Below, piece by piece: positions 1 to 5,144 of a DNA stretch of 7,777 nt. The DNA comes from an uncultured Gammaproteobacteria bacterium. GTDB taxonomy: Bacteria > Pseudomonadota > Gammaproteobacteria > Pseudomonadales > DT-91. The position numbers and the translations under genes were made by a program. The stretch is from positions 7,157-14,933 of the forward strand of contig CAKMZU010000023.1 in NCBI GenBank assembly GCA_929200485.1. The letters run 5' to 3'. A model generated the notes under the pieces. That model had not been told where the DNA came from. It saw only the letters and a program-made list of their open reading frames with translations, and searched no databases. Position 1 is the first letter of the stretch. Every line of letters begins with the position of its first letter.

Positions 1-684
1 CAGTTTACCAATCGCACTTTCAGCAGCCACCTGCAGAGGGTGCTCATCATCACCAATTGAGAGACGAAGCTGGCCACTACGGTGGAAGTTTTCAGTCAAT
101 GGATAAAAAACGGTATTTTGGTTTCTATCTCGAACAGCAATAATAGAAACTTCTTGCTCAAAAGAGATAAAGGCTTCCATCAAACAATATTGATTAAGCT
201 CGATAAAGCCTGCCTTAAGCTCATCAACGTTTTTCACAAGGCATTGACCTCGACCATCATAGCCTTCGGTGACCGTTTTTAATACCGCAGGGAAACCAAT
301 GGCTTCAGCAGCAGATTGGAGATTGTCTTCTTTCGATAATAGCTGATATTTAACGGTTTCAAGGCCTTGATCTACAAGAAAGTTTTTCTCAAGCAGACGG
401 TTTTGAAAAAGCTTAAGCGCTTCAAGTGTCGGGGCGACTTTATCGCCAGCATCAAGCAGGGGCGCTATTGGGGTATTTTCTGACTCATAAGTCACCACAT
501 CAACCGAACGGATAAATTGGTTTAACACCGGTTGATCCTGAATACTTCCCGCAACAGGCGAGCAAACATCTGACAAAAACTTCCCGCCCTTGCCCCCAAA
601 AGGAATAACTTCCAACCCAAGCTCTTGACTGGCTTGCGCCATCATTAACGCAAGCTGCCCTGTGCCTAAGACACCGACTTTCAT
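1..684 (-). CDS. purK: N5-carboxyaminoimidazole ribonucleotide synthase, N-terminal 228 residues (cut by window edge)
   Basis: PurK uses ATP and bicarbonate to carboxylate 5-aminoimidazole ribonucleotide (AIR) to N5-CAIR in cytoplasmic purine synthesis. Its product is the substrate of PurE next door. Seen: the protein opens MKVGVLGTGQLALMM, the glycine-rich first strand and GQL-xx-M loop of the PurK preATP-grasp domain. An ATP-grasp segment follows, with GFPAVLKTVTEGYDGRGQ at residues 130-147 and the EAFISFEQEVS strand at 170-180. The reading frame is open to base 1, so about 60 percent of a usual 355-380 residue PurK is present and the C-terminus lies to the left. The ATG at 682-684 has a good ribosome site (GGGAGGG on the minus strand) inside the end of purE. 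It starts only 3 bases after the purE stop, so the two are co-transcribed and probably translationally coupled. No defects seen in the visible part. Confidence 0.95.
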   Translation of the reverse strand, partial: MKVGVLGTGQLALMMAQASQELGLEVIPFGGKGGKFLSDVCSPVAGSIQDQPVLNQFIRSVDVVTYESENTPIAPLLDAGDKVAPTLEALKLFQNRLLEKNFLVDQGLETVKYQLLSKEDNLQSAAEAIGFPAVLKTVTEGYDGRGQCLVKNVDELKAGFIELNQYCLMEAFISFEQEVSIIAVRDRNQNTVFYPLTENFHRSGQLRLSIGDDEHPLQVAAESAIGKL

Positions 685-687
685 TAA

Positions 688-1188
688 CTAACCCTCCCGA
701 GGATCCAGCGCTGACAAGACAGCTTCCGTCTGGGCTTCACGAAATTCGATCAACTTTTGTTTAATTTCCGGGTATTTATTCGATAAAATCGATGCCGCTA
801 AAAGACCTGCATTGGCGGCACCTGCCGTCCCAATCGCCAAGGTTCCTACCGGAATGCCCGCTGGCATTTGAGCGATAGAAAGTAACGAATCAATACCATT
901 TAATGCTTTAGATTGAACGGGGACGCCTAACACGGGCAAATGCGTTTTGGCAGCCAGCATGCCAGGAAGATGGGCAGCGCCTCCAGCACCGGCAATAATT
1001 ACCTCAAACCCCTCTTGATCTGCATTCTCTGCGACTTGAAATAAACGGTCAGGCGTACGATGCGCCGAAACAACCGATACATCATGGGGAATGCCAAGTT
1101 CTGTTAATTTATCCACACAGGCTTCCATGGTTGCCCAATCGGATTTTGATCCCATAACAACAGCGACTAAAGGTTTTTTATGATTCAT
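688..1188 (-). CDS. purE: N5-carboxyaminoimidazole ribonucleotide mutase (class I PurE)
   Basis: PurE moves the carboxyl group of N5-CAIR from N5 to C4, giving CAIR. It is a cytoplasmic enzyme, octameric in characterised class I members. Seen: the class I signature residues are intact, with GSKSD at residues 13-17, SAHRTPD at 41-47 (catalytic His43) and [11 protein letters not shown] at 67-77, followed by the LGVPVQS and [14 protein letters not shown] strands. At 166 residues it is the usual bacterial length. Start choice: the frame also runs back to a GTG at 1197. I prefer the ATG at 1186-1188 because GGGTG sits 6 bases upstream of it and because the protein then begins [17 protein letters not shown] as in relatives. 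It is the first gene of a purE-purK pair. No PurR-type palindrome was found in the 200 bases upstream, so its control is not visible. Confidence 0.96.
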   Translation of the reverse strand: MNHKKPLVAVVMGSKSDWATMEACVDKLTELGIPHDVSVVSAHRTPDRLFQVAENADQEGFEVIIAGAGGAAHLPGMLAAKTHLPVLGVPVQSKALNGIDSLLSIAQMPAGIPVGTLAIGTAGAANAGLLAASILSNKYPEIKQKLIEFREAQTEAVLSALDPREG

Positions 1189-1302
1189 GATGATCACCCG
1201 CTTGTGTCTCTAAGCTACCTTGCCAATCAATGACAATCGGCCGAAATTAATGCAATGGGCGATCATACAGCATTGTAAAATTAAAAAAAGTCGATTTTAA
1301 TG

Positions 1303-1348
1303 AAAAAAATGTCGCAAACACCAAACCAGATACTCTGGTCTGGTGTTT
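1303..1348 (-). terminator. Rho-independent terminator of the minus-strand Rieske gene
   Basis: An inverted repeat pairs 1316-1330 with 1334-1348: a 15-bp stem with one A/C mismatch (1324/1340) and a 3-base loop. Read on the minus strand, the stem is followed after 6 bases by a run of seven T (complement of A1303-A1309). It lies about 40 bases past the stop codon of the Rieske gene at 1389 and before purE, so it should separate the two units. On the plus strand the hairpin is followed by only TTTT, so any action in that direction would be weak. Confidence 0.8.
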
Positions 1349-1388
1349 TAAGGGATATTGCCAGAAGGGATTTCAATTAAAGCGTAGG

Positions 1389-2378
1389 CTACTCCGACCA
1401 GCCAATATAAAACTGACCATACCATTTTCGAAAGCGTGCAATCGGCCCATCGCCATCACAAAGAATCGGTAACTTGCGGTAGATTTTGTTTTCCCAGATC
1501 GGGGTATCTTCATCCAGCTGCTTACAGATATCTTCGATAATAGCGGCGTTCACACCACCGACAGGTACCTCACCGTTCACTTTCTTCTGTATAAAGCCAA
1601 ACGTCACTTCAACCACTTCATCTTCGATGTGGGTAATATTGCCCAGCAAGACCGTATCGCAAATCCCTCCAAAATAGGTCACTGATTGTCCGGGACCCAC
1701 TGACGCGAATTCAATGCGACCATTAATATCACCTTGAGGGGTTGTCATTTTACTGGTTAACACCACATTTCGACTATGACCATCAAATACCGCTTCCGCC
1801 ACATCAGGCACATGCACTGTGCCGTGAACATAACAAAAATGCGCAGGGTCAGCGCCATTCTCAGCAATATCTTGCATATGCGTGTTGATGACTTTTCGAT
1901 GTATCTGAATATCACCCCATTCCTCGTTATCAAATTGCGCTTCAGGAATAGGCTTAACGTCCCAGCTTGGCGGAAGATCTTCCGGGTGATGCCACACCCA
2001 GATACTTTGATTTTCTTCAGTGGTCGGATATTTTTTCAAACACTGTTTGTCTTTGACTTTCGGTGGAATATTTTTGGCATAAGGCACGTCCGTTACCATG
2101 CCTTCTGTATCAAATTTCCAGGCATGAAAAGGACAGACAATACTCTCGCCCTGCACCTCACCGCCCTTACCCATAAAATCATGAATACCATGTCCAAGGT
2201 GGGCACCCATATGTGGGCAATAGGCATCAAGGCAGGCAACCTCGCCTGATTGCGTGCGAAATAACACCATATCTTTGCCAAAATAACGGATGGGTTTCGC
2301 CTCACCTACTGACAACTCATCTGAGAACGCCACATGAAACCAGCCAAAGGGAATAGGCATAGGGTAACGTTTGCTCAT
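1389..2378 (-). CDS. Rieske-type non-haem iron oxygenase, KshA-like, substrate unknown
   Basis: Terminal oxygenase component of a Rieske mononuclear-iron system, cytoplasmic, needing an external reductase that is not in this window. Seen: an N-terminal Rieske domain with Cys54-x-His56 and Cys82-x2-His85 binding [2Fe-2S]. A catalytic domain follows with Asn174-x2-Asp177-x2-His180-x4-His185, and Asp291 is the likely third iron ligand. The C-terminal block (KLPILCDGDGPIARFRKWY) resembles the end of the steroid 9-alpha-hydroxylase KshA and of the gene at 4065, so a steroid or sterol-like substrate is plausible. Odd: 25 residues separate His56 from Cys82, against 16 in the paralogue. The extra loop is rich in glycine and charge (around residues 64-79). 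The protein (329 residues) also stops just after FYIGWSE, lacking the tail of the paralogue. Start: ATG with GAGGAGA 4 bases upstream. Its promoter carries an FNR-type box. A sterol desaturase role or a ring hydroxylase role cannot be separated by eye. Confidence 0.88.
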   Translation of the reverse strand: MSKRYPMPIPFGWFHVAFSDELSVGEAKPIRYFGKDMVLFRTQSGEVACLDAYCPHMGAHLGHGIHDFMGKGGEVQGESIVCPFHAWKFDTEGMVTDVPYAKNIPPKVKDKQCLKKYPTTEENQSIWVWHHPEDLPPSWDVKPIPEAQFDNEEWGDIQIHRKVINTHMQDIAENGADPAHFCYVHGTVHVPDVAEAVFDGHSRNVVLTSKMTTPQGDINGRIEFASVGPGQSVTYFGGICDTVLLGNITHIEDEVVEVTFGFIQKKVNGEVPVGGVNAAIIEDICKQLDEDTPIWENKIYRKLPILCDGDGPIARFRKWYGQFYIGWSE

Positions 2379-2404
2379 TTTTCTCTCCTCATAAATTTGA
2401 GGCT

Positions 2405-2410
2405 ATTGTG
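2405..2410 (-). promoter_or_regulatory. -10 element of the minus-strand Rieske gene promoter
   Basis: Read on the minus strand this is CACAAT, 4 of 6 matches to TATAAT. It begins on the 22nd base after the FNR-type palindrome at 2432-2445. That places the palindrome centre near -41 from the expected start, the class II activator position. The predicted transcript start is near 2398, giving a leader of about 20 bases with the GAGGAGA ribosome site. Called from spacing and partial consensus only. Confidence 0.5.
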
Positions 2411-2431
2411 TCCTTTGATAAAAAATAAAAG

Positions 2432-2445
2432 TTGATCTTGATCAA
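2432..2445. promoter_or_regulatory. FNR/Anr-type operator upstream of the Rieske gene (1389-2378)
   Basis: TTGATCTTGATCAA is an exact match to TTGAT-N4-ATCAA, the consensus half-sites of FNR, Anr and related CRP-family regulators. It lies 53 bases before the Rieske ATG, and spacing to the -10 (2405-2410) fits class II activation. In the other direction TATAAA at 2464-2469 begins 19 bases after it, so it might also influence rightward transcription towards the gene at 2732. It sits in a 25-bp block (2427-2451) that recurs with one change at 3997-4021. Confidence 0.7.
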
Positions 2446-2640
2446 AAGCATGTAAATTACACCTATAAAAGTATTCCATCAGACAAAGAAACTAACGCTC
2501 TTTGGCCTAAACCATTTCCTAGATTCCGTGATAAACATGCACTTTCTATTTGAGCGCAAGATTTTTTAATTAAATGAACTACCAGACTAAATAGAAGTCT
2601 CTATTAACGATATAGTGAAATATAAAATCGGTGGATAGCG
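2446..2640. other. AT-rich intergenic stretch
   Basis: This is the rest of the spacer between the FNR-type box and the small-ORF cascade. It holds a possible rightward -10 (TATAAA, 2464-2469) and GGTGG at 2630-2634, six bases before the ATG at 2641. I found no convincing hairpin, repeat or gene in it. Confidence 0.5.
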
Positions 2641-2688
2641 ATGACAAAACAGCCGATATTTGGGAAACATCACTTCTGCACTTTATGA
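2641..2688 (+). CDS. Possible 15-codon leader ORF
   Basis: ATG at 2641 preceded by GGTGG (2630-2634) with a 6-base spacer. It encodes MTKQPIFGKHHFCTL and ends at TGA 2686-2688, which overlaps the ATG of the next tiny ORF as ATGA. No recognisable family. The case rests only on the ribosome site and the overlap pattern, so it may be chance. Confidence 0.2.
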   Translation: MTKQPIFGKHHFCTL

Positions 2689-2735
2689 CCCGCGATTTCT
2701 GTCAATATGAAATAAATCTTATGGCTTTTTTATGA
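2685..2735 (+). CDS. Possible 16-codon leader ORF coupled to the 2732 gene
   Basis: Encodes MTRDFCQYEINLMAFL. It begins in an ATGA overlap with the ORF at 2641 and ends in a second ATGA overlap with the start codon of the gene at 2732. That gene has no visible ribosome site of its own, so translational coupling through this ORF would explain how it is translated. The length is small enough for coincidence. Confidence 0.2.
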   Translation: MTRDFCQYEINLMAFL

Positions 2736-3349
2736 AAAAAAAATTTTTTTTATCCTTGCTGGTTATGGTTTTATCTTCTCTGACACAAGCCGGATTCTTC
2801 ACTTGTCCACCGAGTTTTTTTGAGCCGAGAGAACCCCGAAATGAAGATTCGACTTCTCAAACATCTCAATGCGTCATCACAGAGCAACCATCCACTGAAA
2901 GGCAAAATAATGTAGATAATGATTCAGATTTTGAAATAACCAAGCAGAATCGGCATTTAATATACGCCAGTTCCTGTCTCTCTTCTATTACCGGGGTTGC
3001 TTGTGCTATCTTACTCCCCGCATCACGCCCAATGTTAACTGCTACTGCAGTAGGCCTGAGCCAAGGATTAAATGCCCAGAGTATTTGGGGATGTCTTACT
3101 CTGGATAAATTTCAAAAAAAACGCAAAAGAAAAGCTACAAGAAAAGAAGTATTGAATTTGATTCTGTCAGGAAGCGTTCCATGCCTTGCAAGCTCTGTAA
3201 TTTTACCCCCAGCGTTGACGGCTTTATCTTGTAAACCCATATTGATTGAGGTTATACCTGTGGCATCCTCATACGCTGGAACGCTTGGAGGAGAATGTCT
3301 GTGGTACCATTGTGGATATTGCCGCGATGAATCTTTAGATGACAGTTGA
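2732..3349 (+). CDS. Hypothetical exported or membrane protein, 205 residues
   Basis: I do not recognise a family. Seen: a typical signal peptide (MKKK, then a hydrophobic core at residues 5-17, with likely cleavage after Thr-Gln-Ala20). Next comes a polar, low-complexity stretch rich in Ser, Asn, Glu and Gln (about 31-75). Three hydrophobic segments follow at about 77-98, 143-163 and 167-185, with a very basic patch KKRKRKATRK at 129-138 between the first two. The C-terminus is Cys-rich (Cys189, 194, 197). Nine cysteines in the mature part suggest disulfides or a periplasmic/surface setting. The small hydrophobic segments rich in Ala, Ser and Gly could insert in membranes. There is no Shine-Dalgarno before the ATG; coupling to an upstream tiny ORF is possible. 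The first codons contain a run of nine A then eight T. It is AT-richer than the flanking enzymes, and no terminator was seen after it. Possibly an acquired or lineage-specific gene. Confidence 0.6.
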   Translation: MKKKFFLSLLVMVLSSLTQAGFFTCPPSFFEPREPRNEDSTSQTSQCVITEQPSTERQNNVDNDSDFEITKQNRHLIYASSCLSSITGVACAILLPASRPMLTATAVGLSQGLNAQSIWGCLTLDKFQKKRKRKATRKEVLNLILSGSVPCLASSVILPPALTALSCKPILIEVIPVASSYAGTLGGECLWYHCGYCRDESLDDS

Positions 3350-3380
3350 AAAATCAAGGAAGAGTCAAAACAACGTCGAT

Positions 3381-3461
3381 TTATTTCCCGACAAACTCAT
3401 GTACACCATAATATTCAGAACAATAACCATCAAGACAAGCAAGCTCAGCTGAATGAGCTAC
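3381..3461 (-). pseudogene. Probable remnant of a Rieske oxygenase gene (N-terminal cluster motif)
   Basis: On the minus strand, bases 3452-3420 translate as SAELACLDGYC. Eight of these 11 residues match SGEVACLDAYC of the Rieske gene at 1389-2378 (residues 44-54), and LDGYC resembles IDGYC of the paralogue at 4065. About 25 of 33 bases match the first gene, with several differences at third positions. The frame ends at TAA 3381-3383 and is closed by TAG at 3462-3464. The next residues (SEYYGVHEFVGK) have lost the Pro-His of Cys-Pro-His, and no second Cys-x2-His follows. It is therefore not functional; it looks like debris of a third copy. The match is short and should be treated as tentative. 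Confidence 0.4.
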
Positions 3462-3823
3462 CTAGCCTTCAGATATATCCATTTGTCTTTATTTTCAAAA
3501 TATTTATTTAAGTGTTGTTCAAATAAAATACAGGTTTGATGTAGATTATCACTATCGAGTTTACTGATTTTGCTTTTATTTGCCTTTTCCCTTATCTTAA
3601 AAAGTATCTCCAGCTCTTTACTACAAAGTTCTTGCAAATTAAAACTTCCCCCACCGTAAACCATGCAATCTTGAGGAGGAATTTTCTCTTGAACCTCAAG
3701 AATAGATGAGATTAGCTTATGAGCCAAACGCACTGCTGGATCAACAGGTTTTTTATTTTTTCGAGGCATCGCATCCGATGCAGTTATTGTTAACAAAAGA
3801 AATAATAATAAAATAAATTTCAT
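3458..3823 (-). CDS. Hypothetical small secreted protein, 121 residues
   Basis: Not recognised. Seen: an N-terminal signal peptide (MKFILLLFLLLTITASDA, cleavage probably after Ala18). The mature part is about 103 residues, mostly charged and probably helical (VRLAHKLISSILEVQEKI and LQELCSKELEILFKIREKA), with three cysteines at 53, 67 and 98 and a basic start (PRKNKKP). ATG at 3821-3823 has an AGGT about 10 bases upstream on the minus strand, a weak ribosome site. It runs towards the 205-residue gene at 2732 (convergent). Its stop codon lies at the edge of the Rieske remnant, so its C-terminus may have been fixed by that rearrangement. Base use is AT-rich like the rest of the patch between the two oxygenases. 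Confidence 0.6.
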   Translation of the reverse strand: MKFILLLFLLLTITASDAMPRKNKKPVDPAVRLAHKLISSILEVQEKIPPQDCMVYGGGSFNLQELCSKELEILFKIREKANKSKISKLDSDNLHQTCILFEQHLNKYFENKDKWIYLKAR

Positions 3824-4001
3824 AGCAAAAATTACCTATATTTTTTCAATTGGATAGCATTGCAATATAAAAATTCATATTTTTACATATTTCGTTATTT
3901 TGGCTCACCTAAACTAACCAAACTCAAGACAGAACAATTTGACGCACTACGATCTAGCACTGCAAGCTCAATGATTAAAGCTGTCCAATCGAAAGAAAAA
4001 G

Positions 4002-4015
4002 TTGATCTCGATCAA
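4002..4015. promoter_or_regulatory. FNR/Anr-type operator upstream of the kshA-hsaC-hsaA operon
   Basis: TTGATCTCGATCAA is a perfect TTGAT-N4-ATCAA palindrome, 49 bases before the kshA ATG. It is part of a 25-bp block (3997-4021) that matches 2427-2451 at 24 positions. The spacing to the -10 at 4037 places it near -41, as for class II FNR-type activation. A TTG inside the palindrome opens the longest reading frame for kshA, which is why automatic calling could start the protein here; that start is rejected. Confidence 0.7.
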
Positions 4016-4036
4016 AAGCATCAGGATTTTTATCGT

Positions 4037-4042
4037 TAGACT
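4037..4042 (+). promoter_or_regulatory. -10 element of the kshA operon promoter
   Basis: TAGACT matches TATAAT at 4 of 6 positions and begins on the 22nd base after the FNR-type palindrome, the same offset as in front of the other Rieske gene. The expected transcript start is near 4049, leaving about 15 bases before the ATG at 4065. That leader still contains GGAGG (4056-4060), set 4 bases from the start codon, a rather short spacing. There is no clear -35 hexamer, as expected for an activator-dependent promoter. Confidence 0.5.
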
Positions 4043-4064
4043 GACTTTAAAAAATGGAGGCTTT

Positions 4065-5144
4065 ATGAGCGCAGCAGAACAATTACAACAGCCCTACATT
4101 ATTCAAACAGATAGTGTTAAAGAACGTTACGCCAGAGGCTGGCACTGCCTCGGCAAAGCCTCGGACTTTACCAACAAGCCTAAAACCTTGCAGTATTTCG
4201 GCAAAAAACTCGCAGCATTTCGTGGCAAAGATAGTGGGCAGGTGCATATTATTGATGGTTACTGTCCACACATGGGGGCTGACTTAAGTCGCGGCACCGT
4301 TGATGGTGACAGCTTAACCTGCCCTTTCCATAGCTGGCGCTGGGGCAGTGATGGCGTGTGTAATCATATTCCTTACGCCGATCATATCCCTAAAAAAGCT
4401 ATCATCAGCAGTTTTAAAACGATGGAGATGAACGGCCTGCTGTTTGTCTGGCATGATCCTGAAGGTTTGCCACCCATTGCTGAACAAACCCCACGACGTA
4501 TTGACGATTACTACTCAGGCGAATGGTCAGATTGGCACATTGCAAAATTCACCATCAATTCTAACTGCCGTGAGCTGGTTGATAATATGGCGGATATGGC
4601 ACATTTTGGCCCTGTGCATTATTCCAATGTGGAAACCTTTAAAAATATTCAACAAGGCCACACCTTCACCCAGTTAATGACAGGCGGGCACGACATCTTA
4701 GCGGATGAAGGCGAAAAGTTTACTTCTGTTGCAACCTATGAAGGTCCTTCATATATGACCACCACAATGACAGGTTCGATGGAAGGACATGAAATGGTCA
4801 CACATCTCTTAGTCGCTAATGTACCTATCAACACAGAACAATTCGATATCTATCTTGGGGTTATGTTGAAAAAAGATTTAACGCTCTCAGCAGAAGATAA
4901 CCAGTCAATGGTTGAACAATACACTCAAATGAGTGTGGATTCGTTCGTGCAGGATGTCGATATCTGGAATAACAAAGTGCGTATTGACAATCCGTTAATG
5001 TGTGATGGTGACGGACCCATCCGAATGGTACGCAAGTGGTACGAACAATTTTATATGGATCGTGATGATATTCCTGAATCACTTGCCAATGCCGATAAAA
5101 CCCACGAAACCAAAATAAAATTTAAACGAAGTGAGGCAGCCTGA
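4065..5144 (+). CDS. kshA: 3-ketosteroid 9-alpha-hydroxylase, oxygenase component (KshA-like)
   Basis: KshA inserts one oxygen of O2 at C9 of 3-ketosteroids. On a 1,4-diene substrate this triggers ring B opening to a 9,10-seco phenol. It needs the reductase KshB, absent here. Seen: 359 residues, close to known KshA proteins; Rieske ligands Cys67-x-His69 and Cys86-x2-His89; iron site Asn174-x2-Asp177-x2-His180-x4-His185; Asp297 in QDVDIW as likely third ligand; and a C-terminal block (VRIDNPLMCDGDGPI at about 305-319, then RKWYEQFY) that I know from actinobacterial KshA. The start is the ATG at 4065 with GGAGG upstream; a TTG at 4002 would add 21 residues drawn from promoter DNA. It is the first gene of the operon, and its TGA shares one base with the hsaC ATG. 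The hsaC and hsaA neighbours strongly support the steroid assignment, though other hydroxylated polycyclic substrates are possible. Confidence 0.85.
   Translation: MSAAEQLQQPYIIQTDSVKERYARGWHCLGKASDFTNKPKTLQYFGKKLAAFRGKDSGQVHIIDGYCPHMGADLSRGTVDGDSLTCPFHSWRWGSDGVCNHIPYADHIPKKAIISSFKTMEMNGLLFVWHDPEGLPPIAEQTPRRIDDYYSGEWSDWHIAKFTINSNCRELVDNMADMAHFGPVHYSNVETFKNIQQGHTFTQLMTGGHDILADEGEKFTSVATYEGPSYMTTTMTGSMEGHEMVTHLLVANVPINTEQFDIYLGVMLKKDLTLSAEDNQSMVEQYTQMSVDSFVQDVDIWNNKVRIDNPLMCDGDGPIRMVRKWYEQFYMDRDDIPESLANADKTHETKIKFKRSEAA

Noticed and set aside
82..282. 66-residue frame on the plus strand
   Set aside because: Antisense to purK, which has clear ATP-grasp motifs throughout this stretch.
1262..1267. 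TATGAT on the minus strand as a purE -10 element
   Set aside because: Good hexamer and reasonable distance to purE, but no -35 element at 16-19 bases and the region is AT-rich enough for chance matches; not listed as a feature.
1311..1320. GTCGCAAACA as a PurR half-site for purE
   Set aside because: Only half of the ACGCAAAC-GTTTGCGT palindrome is present and it overlaps the terminator of the other gene.
1776..2249. 157-residue frame on the plus strand
   Set aside because: It lies fully inside and antisense to the Rieske gene, whose iron-ligand motifs are intact; its sequence has no protein-like motif and no ribosome site.
3442..3459. AGCTCA/TGAGCT hairpin after the 121-residue gene
   Set aside because: Six-base stem touching the stop codon with no T-run on the minus strand; not a credible terminator.
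4002..4064. N-terminal extension of KshA from a TTG start at 4002
   Set aside because: The extension would be encoded by the FNR-type box and the -10 region, TTG is a poor start, and the ATG at 4065 has GGAGG and gives the family's normal N-terminus.
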